In this document: positions 51,632 through 59,780 of the stretch, in pieces
How the letters are laid out: every line of letters begins with the position of its first letter
How positions within the stretch are numbered: position 1 is the stretch's first letter
DNA from: UBA3210 sp963610315
Lineage (GTDB): Bacteria; Bacillota_I; Bacilli_A; RFN20; CAG-449
Direction of reading: 5' to 3'
Length of the DNA stretch: 59,780 nucleotides
NCBI GenBank assembly: GCA_963610315.1
Contig: CAVDMV010000009.1
Coordinates: 1 to 59,780, forward strand
Translations under genes and position numbers: made by a program
The notes under the pieces: generated by a model
The model's database searches: none
What the model saw: the letters and a program-made list of their open reading frames with translations, nothing else
What the model was told of the DNA's origin: nothing

Positions 51632-52666
51632 ATGAAAATTTTACATTTCGCAGATTTACACATAGGATCAAAATTTGATCGTCTACCAAATGATTTAAAA
51701 GAAGAACTTGATAATAAGTTAAGAAATGCTTTTATGGAAATTATTGATTATGCCAATAAAAATAATATCACGACGATTTTAATGTCTGGAGATATTTTTG
51801 ATAAGAATGCAGTCTTAATTAAAGATAAAAAATTCTTTTATAATTTAATTTCTTTAAATTCTCACATCGATTTTTATTACATCAGGGGCAATCATGATTC
51901 AACATCAAAATATAATGAAGATTATCCTAATTTACATACTTTTAATGGAGTTGAATCGTTTACTAAAGATGACGTAAGAATCATCGGTTATGAATTACAA
52001 GACGATAATTCTTCTTTATATAATTATCCTTCTTTTACTAATGATAAATTTAATATTATGATGCTTCATGGAGATATTTTTAATCCTAATGATCATAATT
52101 ATATTAATTTAAAAAAATTAGATGATAAGAATATTTCTTATTTTGCTTTAGGTCATATTCATAAAAGAAGTGAAGGTTATGTTTTATCGAGTAAATATGT
52201 TTATCCAGGTTCAGTCTTAGGAAGAGGATTTGATGAAACTGGTAAAAAAGGTTTTGTCGAACTAGATACTACATTAAATACTACAACATTTATTGAAGTT
52301 CCTAGTTATGAATTTGAAAATCTTGAAATTGAGGTTAATAATCAAAATGAAGCTGAATTAAAAAATAAAATTAGATCTTCACTAGGAGAAACTAATTTAA
52401 ATAAAATTAGCGAAATTAAGCTCTCTGGTAAGTCAGATTTTGAAATTGATGTAGATGAATTAGAAGCCACTTTTAACGATAAAAGAAGGTATTTAGAAAT
52501 AAAAAACAATTCTAAATTAAAACTAACTTATGAACATAATGATGAAGAGAATTCACTTCGTAACATGTTTATAAATAAAGTGTTAGAAAATAAAGAACTT
52601 GATGAAGAAACTAGGGAACTAGTAATTAATTATGGTCTATCTAAATTAATGAAGGAGGAAGGTTAA
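51632..52666 (+). CDS. SbcD/YhaO-like DNA repair exonuclease
   Basis: A 344-residue Mre11-family metallophosphoesterase. All metal motifs are visible: HFADLHIGS (D, H), SGDIFDK, RGNHDS, LHGD and LGHIHKRS. It then has the capping region and the C-terminal part with YPGSVLGRGFDE. Such proteins pair with an SMC-like ATPase to process DNA ends or hairpins. The next gene is that ATPase and overlaps by one base (TAATG), so the complex is co-expressed. Length and N-terminal order resemble Bacillus YhaO more than E. coli SbcD. Confidence 0.88.
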   Translation: MKILHFADLHIGSKFDRLPNDLKEELDNKLRNAFMEIIDYANKNNITTILMSGDIFDKNAVLIKDKKFFYNLISLNSHIDFYYIRGNHDSTSKYNEDYPNLHTFNGVESFTKDDVRIIGYELQDDNSSLYNYPSFTNDKFNIMMLHGDIFNPNDHNYINLKKLDDKNISYFALGHIHKRSEGYVLSSKYVYPGSVLGRGFDETGKKGFVELDTTLNTTTFIEVPSYEFENLEIEVNNQNEAELKNKIRSSLGETNLNKISEIKLSGKSDFEIDVDELEATFNDKRRYLEIKNNSKLKLTYEHNDEENSLRNMFINKVLENKELDEETRELVINYGLSKLMKEEG

Positions 52667-55368
52667 TGCGTATTATTAAATGTAATATTAATAATTTTGG
52701 TTGTTATGCAGATAAAGAATTTAATTTTTCTTCCTCTTTAAATCCGTTTTGTATTAATAATGGGGAAGGTAAAACGACTCTCGCTCAATTTATTAAAGCG
52801 ATGCTATATTCTTTAGAAAAATCAAAATCTAGTTCTTATGAACGTAAACATTATAAACCATATTCAGGAGGAACTTACGGAGGAAGTATGGTCATTTCTT
52901 TTGAAGGAAAAGTTTATAGAATTGAACGAACTTTCTTTGATTCTGCTTCGAAAGATATATTAAAGATTTATGATGAAGAAGGTAATTTACTATCTAATTT
53001 TAAAGGTCAAGAAATTTCTTCTTTACAAGGTGAAAATTCATCTTTATTAGGTGAATTAATTTTAGGATTTGACGTCAATACTTTTACTAAAGTGAATTTT
53101 ATTTCTTCTAATGACTTAGATTTTTCTTCAAGTGAATCCTTAAAGATGAAGCTAGGTAATATTGTTTTAAATAAAGATAAAGAAAATTCATTAGAAGAAA
53201 CTCTTAAACTTATTAATGATGATTTAAGAGATAAAGCTCCAACAGCAAGAAGAAATGAAAAAGCGTATAAATATCAAATTGCTTCTTTAAAAACCGCTAA
53301 TAAAGAAAAAGATAGGGAAATACAAGAAATTGAAAAATTAAATGCTTCTTTAGATGATCTTTATTTAAAAAGAGATAAAACAAAAGAAGAATTAAATAAA
53401 ATTGAAATAGAGCAAAATAATTTAAATTTATTGAATATTAAAAAAGGTAAATACGAAGCTATCAAAACATATGATGATGATAAACAAAAAGAAGAAGAAA
53501 ATATCTCAAATTTAAATAGTAAATATCAAAATAATTTATTCTCTCAAGAAGAAATTAAATTACTTAATTCATATTTAGATGATTATAATAAAGAAAATAA
53601 TATTGCTTCAGGTTATGTTTTAACTCCTGCTGAAATAAATAAGATAAATAATTTAGAAAATAATTTAATTTTAGAAGATGATTATAATATTTTATTTACT
53701 AGTTATAATAAACTTAACGCGATTGATACTTCATCTATTATTAAAATCGATGAAAAGGAATTGTCTTCTTTAAAAAATAAATTTGAAGGTAAAGACATTA
53801 TTAATGAAGAAACTTTAAGTAAAGATATCTATGAATATAATAATTTATTATTGCGAGGTAATGACACGTTTTTCGAAACTAAAGATTTTCCATCAAGTAA
53901 CGTGATTGAATATATGAAAAGTAAAATTAAGACGTTAAATGAATCAAATTTAACGTTATCTAATTTAAAGTCTTCTTATAAAGAACCTACCTTTATTATT
54001 CGATTTATTTTATCAATTTTTACTTTAGGGATATATTTTATTTTCTTAAATTCTAAAAGAAAGAAATTTAATTTAGAAAAGAATTCATTAGAAGAACAAA
54101 TTAATGATATAAAGAAAGAATTAGATACTTTCTTTAATAAATATCACATTGAATTTGGTACTTATGAAGGAAAGATGAACGATTTAGAAGAACAAATTTC
54201 TAAATATGAATCATTAAAGAATAATAATGAATTAAAGAACGAAAAATTAAATGATTCAATTAATGAAAAGAAGACTTCATTACTTAGTTATTTTGCTTAT
54301 TTTGGTTATATCAATCTAGATATTTCAGAAGCTTATAATAAATATAAAATTGATATTTCTAGATATCATAAATTAATCGATGAAGTAAAAAGAAATGAAG
54401 AAATTCTTAATAATATTAATAAGAAACAAACTGAATTAATGGCTATAATTCAACCAATTTTAGATAAATATAATCTAGTTTTAAATGATGATTTTTCTTC
54501 TACTTTAGAATCTTTAAAATCTGATTTAGATTTTTATAAACTTAAACATCCTACTTATCTAAATAAATTAGGCAAAGAAAAAGTTATTTCTGAAATTAAA
54601 AATAAGATTAATAATATTTTAAATAAACATGAAATTAGTGAAGGCGTTGATCTTATTTTAACTACTAAAAATGTTATTTTAGATATGGAAAAATATAATT
54701 CAACTCTTTCGAATATTAATACTTTAACTAAAAAGAAAAATGATTATATTAAAGAAAATTCTTTAGAAGATTTTAATGTAACTGAAGTTAATAAAAAAGA
54801 TGAAGAACTAAGAGGAAATCGTGAGCAAAAGAGTAGTGATTTAAAAGTTATAGAAGATAATATTAATGATATTGAAATGCGAATGACTAAAAAAGAAACT
54901 TTATTAGAAGAAATTAAATCTAATAAGAATCTCATTTCTAATTATGAACAAAAGGTAAAAATTGCAGAAATAGCTTTAAAAAGCTTAAAAGAAGCAAGTT
55001 CTGATATGGAAAGAAAATTCATCTCACCAATTAAAGATTCATTTATTAATTATGCAAGTAAAATTTATGAAAAGATTTCTTCTAACGTCACGATGAATTA
55101 TGATTATGAAATTCAATATGAAATAAAAGGTGAATTAAGAGATTCACGAGATTTATCAGAAGGAGAAAGAGCAATCATGATGCTTTCTTTACGTTTTGCT
55201 GTCTTAGATTCATTGTATAAAGATCATGATTCAGTCATCATTCTTGATGATCCTTTTGAAGCATTAGATAAAGACAAAGTATCTAAGGCGATCGAAGTCA
55301 TAAAAGAATTATCTTCTTCTTGGCAAATTATTTATTTTACTTGCCATGAAACAAGAAAAATTGCTTAA
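52666..55368 (+). CDS. SbcC/YhaN-like SMC-family ATPase with membrane segment
   Basis: A 900-residue Rad50-like ATPase. The N-terminal half-site has the P-loop NNGEGKTTLAQFIKAMLY, and the C-terminal half-site has LSEGERAIMMLSLRF (signature), VIILDDPFEALD (Walker B) and a final TCHETRK. Long coiled coils rich in Lys, Asn and Glu separate them. In the middle (about residues 440-463) is a hydrophobic segment FIIRFILSIFTLGIYFIFLN, as in Bacillus YhaN, instead of the zinc hook of classical SbcC. It would act with the YhaO-like nuclease at DNA near the membrane. A typical SMC composition and normal length support this. Confidence 0.85.
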   Translation: MRIIKCNINNFGCYADKEFNFSSSLNPFCINNGEGKTTLAQFIKAMLYSLEKSKSSSYERKHYKPYSGGTYGGSMVISFEGKVYRIERTFFDSASKDILKIYDEEGNLLSNFKGQEISSLQGENSSLLGELILGFDVNTFTKVNFISSNDLDFSSSESLKMKLGNIVLNKDKENSLEETLKLINDDLRDKAPTARRNEKAYKYQIASLKTANKEKDREIQEIEKLNASLDDLYLKRDKTKEELNKIEIEQNNLNLLNIKKGKYEAIKTYDDDKQKEEENISNLNSKYQNNLFSQEEIKLLNSYLDDYNKENNIASGYVLTPAEINKINNLENNLILEDDYNILFTSYNKLNAIDTSSIIKIDEKELSSLKNKFEGKDIINEETLSKDIYEYNNLLLRGNDTFFETKDFPSSNVIEYMKSKIKTLNESNLTLSNLKSSYKEPTFIIRFILSIFTLGIYFIFLNSKRKKFNLEKNSLEEQINDIKKELDTFFNKYHIEFGTYEGKMNDLEEQISKYESLKNNNELKNEKLNDSINEKKTSLLSYFAYFGYINLDISEAYNKYKIDISRYHKLIDEVKRNEEILNNINKKQTELMAIIQPILDKYNLVLNDDFSSTLESLKSDLDFYKLKHPTYLNKLGKEKVISEIKNKINNILNKHEISEGVDLILTTKNVILDMEKYNSTLSNINTLTKKKNDYIKENSLEDFNVTEVNKKDEELRGNREQKSSDLKVIEDNINDIEMRMTKKETLLEEIKSNKNLISNYEQKVKIAEIALKSLKEASSDMERKFISPIKDSFINYASKIYEKISSNVTMNYDYEIQYEIKGELRDSRDLSEGERAIMMLSLRFAVLDSLYKDHDSVIILDDPFEALDKDKVSKAIEVIKELSSSWQIIYFTCHETRKIA

Positions 55369-55474
55369 TTTAATATCTTTCTAAAATAACTATATTTAAG
55401 GATTTAAATTGTTAAGATATAAGTAATAAGCACATTACTTAACTAAAATCAATCTTTTTATATATTTTTTAATT

Positions 55475-55504
55475 CCTTTAATATATAATATTAAAGGTTT
55501 TTTT
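55475..55504 (+). terminator. Strong hairpin terminator or attenuator before the last gene
   Basis: CCTTTAATAT-ATA-ATATTAAAGG is a perfect 10-bp stem followed by seven T, 21 bases before the last gene's ATG and 107 bases after the ATPase stop. It most likely terminates the nuclease operon. If transcription starts in the gap (55380-55470, AT-rich, no clear promoter), it could attenuate the last gene. Confidence 0.75.
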
Positions 55505-55525
55505 GACCTTGTAGAAAGTTAACGT

Positions 55526-58500
55526 ATGAAGAAAAGAATTGTAATTATTGGAGCCTGTATTCTTCTATTAACCGCATCCGGAGCTGTTACATTAAAAATT
55601 TTTAATAGCAACGGAGGAGGAACTTCTTCCGCGGTTGATATTGAAGATGAAAGTTTACTTAATAAATATATCACTTTACCTAATAAAAAGGTAAACGAGT
55701 TTTTGAGTGACGATTCTTCAAATTCTTATAAAAATATTTTATTCGCGACGACAACAAAATTTGCGAAAGAAAGTAAATATATTGTTACTTCTTCTTTAGG
55801 TAATGTTGAAGCTTCAGTCGCTGGAATACCTTATAATCAAGAAGTATCGACTAGAAGAATTATTAATGAAAACGATACATTCTTTCAAACTAATACTATT
55901 TCTACATTTGTTAAAAAGAGTGAACAAAGATATACTAATTCAAATTCATTTTTAGTTCGAGAAGGTTCAAATCCATCTATTGACGGGGCGGATTATTCTT
56001 CTTCTAAGGTAGAAGCGTTATCAAAGAAAGACTATATGAATCGATATGGCCATACTAATAGAGATATTTTTAATTATGCAATTAACGATTCTTCGTTCCT
56101 TAACGGCGTTTACGAAGGTCAAAAAGAAGATGGTTTATTTTATTTTACTTATACATTAGATCCTACTCTAGCTTCCGCGGCATATGTTAGAGAAGTAGCT
56201 TATATGGCTGGATCATCATCTTATCCAATCTTTAGTGATATTCATTTTACTATCGCGATTAATGATGATTATGAAATTCAAAAATCAACGATTAATGAAG
56301 TTTATACTACTCCAATTCTTGGTGGCTTAAATTGTTCAGGTGTTTTTAACGAAACATATACTTATTATTCTTCAACAGTTGACTGTCCTGAAAAAGAATA
56401 TTTTTCTCCTTATTTTGGTACGGAAACTGGAGAAATTGAAAAAGAAAAAACTGCAATGGATTATTTATCTCTTTTAGGAGATGATCCTTCTAAACTAAAT
56501 AATCTTGCATTTATTGGTAATATTAAAGTAAATGATGAAGATTTAGATTTTAAGATTAAATTAGATCTTAGTTCATCTTCTTATTATGTAAGTATTAATG
56601 ATGCTTTAGATATTATTTATCTAGATTCAAAAGCTTACGTCATAACTAATAATTCTTGTTATCTAGTAACTAAATATGAACTAGACAAAGTTATTTATTT
56701 AGTTTCCGGAAAAGAAGATATCTTTTCTAGTGATACTTTAATGGCATTAATGGAAAATCCATTCATTTCTAAAATTGTCTCATCGATGAATGTTTCTAAA
56801 GAAGAACATTATGTTGATATTAATATTCCATTTAATGATGAATCAAAAATAGTATTACATTTATATGATGATGAGAGTTCAGTCTCAATTTTAGGCCTTG
56901 ATGCAAATTTAATTTATGAGTCATATATTTTAAATGCAGATTTTAGTTTAGTAAGTGGTGACATCTTAACTTTTAAAGACATTCCTACATCAGTTAAAGA
57001 GATAACAAATATTTCTCCTCTTGTAACTAAAATAAAAGATATTGTTGATAAAAAAGGTTTTTATGGAGAAATTAATTTTGAAAAAGAATTATTGATTAAT
57101 GAAACTAAATTACCATTTAAACTCAAAGGATTCTATTATGTTGATTTAAAAAATCAAGATAATCCTTTATATAAATTTGATTTAACTCTAAGTATTAATG
57201 ATACAGATATTCCTTTATTAATCGATGGTAATAAAGAAAAATTCTATCTTAAAATTGGCGATTCATTAGTTACTAATATTAGTTATGAAGAATTAATTGA
57301 TCTTATTAATCGTTTTGTTTCTACGGATAACAATCTACCAGAAATAGAAATTGAACAAATATTTAATACATTAGTTAATGTTATTGATAATTTAGATTTC
57401 TATGACGATTATATTGAATTTAATTTAGATTCACTTAATATTAATCTTTTTAATGGAACGATCAAATTATCTCATAATGAAAATTTATATATTTCTTATA
57501 ATGATTCTTTAAATATTTCTTTACTTCCTTATGAAGATGATCTTAGTGAAGTGACTTATGAAGAAAGCTTAAATCTTTCAACTTTAGTATACGAACTTCT
57601 TTCATATATTAATAATGGTTATTACAATGTAACAATTAATAACTTAACGTTTAAAGATGTAAACTTAAATGGTGAAATTGATGTTCATCCTAATTTAACT
57701 AATATCGAAGAAACATTTATTAAAGGAAATTTAGAAGTAACATATCAAAATATTAAAGCTAATATTAGTTTCTATTATGTAGATAAAAAAGTATATTTAA
57801 CATTAAATGAAAATAGTAAAGTATATTTATCGTTAGATGAAATAAAAGAATTATTAAATGAATATGTTCCAGATTTTAATTTAAGTGATATTGATTTATT
57901 TAATATTGATGTTTTATCTCTTATTAATTCTATTGATGCAGGAGATAACGAAATTAAATTAGATTTAAATGAAATTACTTCTTCTAAATTTAATTATGAA
58001 TTAGTGATTAGTTTATCTTCACATAATATTAAATTAGTTTCTTTAGATTCATTAAATGATGATATTATCTTAAAACAAGGAAGTTCATTTAATGTTTCAA
58101 TAAATGAAAATGAATACGTTAATTTAAAACCAGTTATTTCTTCTCTTATTAATGCTTATTCATTAGTTTCTAAACAAGATTTATCAACTTCTATTTCATT
58201 AGACTGTTTATATAATTCTTCTACATATCATATTGAAGGAGAATTATCTTATAAAAAGGTTAATAATAACTTTATCTTTAGTTTAGGAATAACTTCACCT
58301 CTTGAAATAAAAATAAGTTATATTAATGAAACATTCTATATTGATATTGAATCTTCTCATATTAAATTTAATAAAGCATCTTTAAAATATGTTCTTTCAA
58401 TGATTAAAGAAATTTACGTTATAGATGAAGAAACTATCTCATTAATTGAAAATATCTTAGATAATGGATTAGATATTATTTCTTCTTTAAATATTGATAC

Positions 58501-59780
58501 TTCATCTATTAATTTAAATATTAATGATTTATTTAATGCAATTTCTTTAAATGATAAAGATATTATTCTTAATTTAAACTTAACTCAATTTGTTAATGAA
58601 ATTACTTCTTTAAAAGTAGTGTGTTCAATAGAAAATTCTTCTTTAGAAGAAATTTCTTTAAACGATATTTCATTAGATAAAGTTAGTTTAAAGAATATCA
58701 CATTAAATAATTTAAGTACTTCTAAATATATAAATGTGTCTAATGAAGAATCTTATTTAGATTTATCAACATTAGTTAACTTAACTTCAATAAATGAAAT
58801 AAAAGATCTTATCTCTAATAAAGTATATTCTCTTGTTCTTAATGAAACATTCTTTAATGGAGGTTCTATTAAAGGTAACATTTCTTATCTTGATTTAACT
58901 AAATTAGATTTAAGTTCATTAACTTCAGGAACGTTACGTATTGAAGATATTATTGATGATATTACTTTAAGTGGTGAATTCATTCTAAATCTTGATTCTT
59001 TAAATGAAGCTATTAGATTAAAAGTAAATGTAAATGACGGTCTTATCCAAGTTAAATTATTAGATAATAACTTCGACTTAGTTATTGGAGGAACTTATTC
59101 TGAGATTGTAGATATATTAGATAACGTTAAAACTACTTTAGGAACAACCTTATCTAAAATAATTAAAGATTTAGATTTAAGTAAACTCGTCTTACCTTTA
59201 GAAATTGAATCTAACTTAAGTAAAATAAATTTAGATACAATTATTACTTATCTTAAAGATTGTTCAATCAATGATATTATTAAATATTTTGATGTTTCGT
59301 CTGAAGGTAAAATTGATCTTAGATTAAATTTATCTTCATTAACTAATAAACTTAATGAAGTTAATATTGTTTATGAACATTCTTCTTTAAGCGTTAATAT
59401 CTCTTCATTAACTTCTTTAACTTTATCTTCAGTTTCTAAAATAGATGATTTTGAAAGTGAATATGGTGAAGTAACAACATGTTCATTTAAAGATATTAAT
59501 AATTTAATTACTTCATTAAACACTTTATTAGAAACTAGAAAATTTGAAGGAAATATTAAATTAGATAATCTTGCATTTAACTTGAATGTTAAAGATATTG
59601 CGTCTTTATTAGGCTTAAATTTATCTAGTGAAGATACTATTAGATTAGTTTCAAATGTAAGCATCGATTATCAAATTGATTTTGATGAAGCGTTAGATTT
59701 CTATTTAGATATTGCTTTTGATATTAAAAATGTTCCAAGTGACTCCTCAAAAGGTGGAAATATTTCCTTAAATACTAAAC
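55526..59780 (+). CDS. Giant exported repeat protein (5' part; continues past window end)
   Basis: An open frame from the ATG at 55526 to the window end, 1418 codons, with no stop. The start is MKKRIVIIGACILLLTASGAVTL, a signal-anchor or signal peptide followed by GGG and a Ser/Thr spacer. No lipobox Cys is placed right after the core (Cys11 lies inside it), so a membrane anchor is more likely than a lipoprotein. The rest is beta-rich and full of Asn, Ser, Asp, Ile and Leu. Modules repeat patterns such as Y-G-E-I-N-F, L-x-L-x-L-N, SI-N-D-x-x-I and LDLSSLTSG-like strands. It resembles proteins with many lipid- or peptide-binding beta-sheet units, but no family is recognised. Only a weak GAAAG ribosome site is seen. 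Confidence 0.75.
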   Translation, partial: MKKRIVIIGACILLLTASGAVTLKIFNSNGGGTSSAVDIEDESLLNKYITLPNKKVNEFLSDDSSNSYKNILFATTTKFAKESKYIVTSSLGNVEASVAGIPYNQEVSTRRIINENDTFFQTNTISTFVKKSEQRYTNSNSFLVREGSNPSIDGADYSSSKVEALSKKDYMNRYGHTNRDIFNYAINDSSFLNGVYEGQKEDGLFYFTYTLDPTLASAAYVREVAYMAGSSSYPIFSDIHFTIAINDDYEIQKSTINEVYTTPILGGLNCSGVFNETYTYYSSTVDCPEKEYFSPYFGTETGEIEKEKTAMDYLSLLGDDPSKLNNLAFIGNIKVNDEDLDFKIKLDLSSSSYYVSINDALDIIYLDSKAYVITNNSCYLVTKYELDKVIYLVSGKEDIFSSDTLMALMENPFISKIVSSMNVSKEEHYVDINIPFNDESKIVLHLYDDESSVSILGLDANLIYESYILNADFSLVSGDILTFKDIPTSVKEITNISPLVTKIKDIVDKKGFYGEINFEKELLINETKLPFKLKGFYYVDLKNQDNPLYKFDLTLSINDTDIPLLIDGNKEKFYLKIGDSLVTNISYEELIDLINRFVSTDNNLPEIEIEQIFNTLVNVIDNLDFYDDYIEFNLDSLNINLFNGTIKLSHNENLYISYNDSLNISLLPYEDDLSEVTYEESLNLSTLVYELLSYINNGYYNVTINNLTFKDVNLNGEIDVHPNLTNIEETFIKGNLEVTYQNIKANISFYYVDKKVYLTLNENSKVYLSLDEIKELLNEYVPDFNLSDIDLFNIDVLSLINSIDAGDNEIKLDLNEITSSKFNYELVISLSSHNIKLVSLDSLNDDIILKQGSSFNVSINENEYVNLKPVISSLINAYSLVSKQDLSTSISLDCLYNSSTYHIEGELSYKKVNNNFIFSLGITSPLEIKISYINETFYIDIESSHIKFNKASLKYVLSMIKEIYVIDEETISLIENILDNGLDIISSLNIDTSSINLNINDLFNAISLNDKDIILNLNLTQFVNEITSLKVVCSIENSSLEEISLNDISLDKVSLKNITLNNLSTSKYINVSNEESYLDLSTLVNLTSINEIKDLISNKVYSLVLNETFFNGGSIKGNISYLDLTKLDLSSLTSGTLRIEDIIDDITLSGEFILNLDSLNEAIRLKVNVNDGLIQVKLLDNNFDLVIGGTYSEIVDILDNVKTTLGTTLSKIIKDLDLSKLVLPLEIESNLSKINLDTIITYLKDCSINDIIKYFDVSSEGKIDLRLNLSSLTNKLNEVNIVYEHSSLSVNISSLTSLTLSSVSKIDDFESEYGEVTTCSFKDINNLITSLNTLLETRKFEGNIKLDNLAFNLNVKDIASLLGLNLSSEDTIRLVSNVSIDYQIDFDEALDFYLDIAFDIKNVPSDSSKGGNISLNTK

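Noticed and set aside
144..55368. Mycoplasma code (UGA = Trp)
   Set aside because: All recognised proteins are full length with TGA read as stop, and every Trp is TGG. Code 4 is not needed, although the lone TGA stop does not exclude it.

Overview
The window is a very AT-rich (roughly 30% GC by eye), gene-dense stretch of a chromosome. It looks like a low-GC Firmicute or Tenericute (Bacilli) relative, probably a gut-type anaerobe. The reasons are PPi-dependent phosphofructokinase, ATP-type PEP carboxykinase, a T-box leader, a yybP-ykoY leader, a perfect cre box, and the tig-lon-engB gene order. All genes read with the standard code using TGG for Trp. TAA or TAG ends every gene except one, so UGA is nearly absent. 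No prophage, IS element, CRISPR array or tRNA gene was seen.

Layout. 1-46 is the 3' end of a 5S rRNA, so an rRNA operon lies to the left. 144-2472 is an operon of a DUF1538 membrane protein with two PII-like regulators. 2527-5210 is a TldD/TldE protease pair. 5349-10100 encodes a 1583-residue protein with a CvpA-like membrane N-terminus and a long degenerate repeat region. 10266-20486 holds degV, a small P-loop kinase, an unknown membrane protein, proS, holA, a GH31 glucosidase and a P2A cation ATPase. The ATPase sits behind a Mn2+ (yybP-ykoY) riboswitch. 20821-23952 carries pckA and pfp, with an unusual array of short direct repeats between them. 24044-34037 carries a DMT transporter, then a tight run mutS2-uvrC-M32 carboxypeptidase-chorismate mutase-DAHP synthase-ligA. 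34199-37104 has a DUF5692 membrane protein and a GH2 glycosidase. 37159-41552 is an asparagine synthetase unit with an Asn T-box that appears to act on translation, followed by an alpha/beta hydrolase and a membrane-bound MutS-like ATPase. 41630-43948 is a tandem pair of GGDEF proteins. 44088-48446 is tig-lon-engB. 48613-50862 is a pectinesterase lipoprotein under a cre box and a GntR-type palindrome. 50961-55368 is an unknown protein plus a YhaO/YhaN (SbcD/SbcC-like) pair. 55526 to the window end is the first 1418 codons of another giant exported protein.

Functionally, the window combines plant-glycan use (exported pectinesterase, intracellular GH31 and GH2), PPi-linked glycolysis and PEP metabolism, DNA repair, protein quality control and c-di-GMP synthesis. 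RNA or DNA regulatory elements are readable for Mn2+, Asn-tRNA and carbon catabolite control. The best candidates for undescribed biology are the two giant surface proteins, the translational T-box, the repeat array before pfp, and the palindromes shared between promoters.
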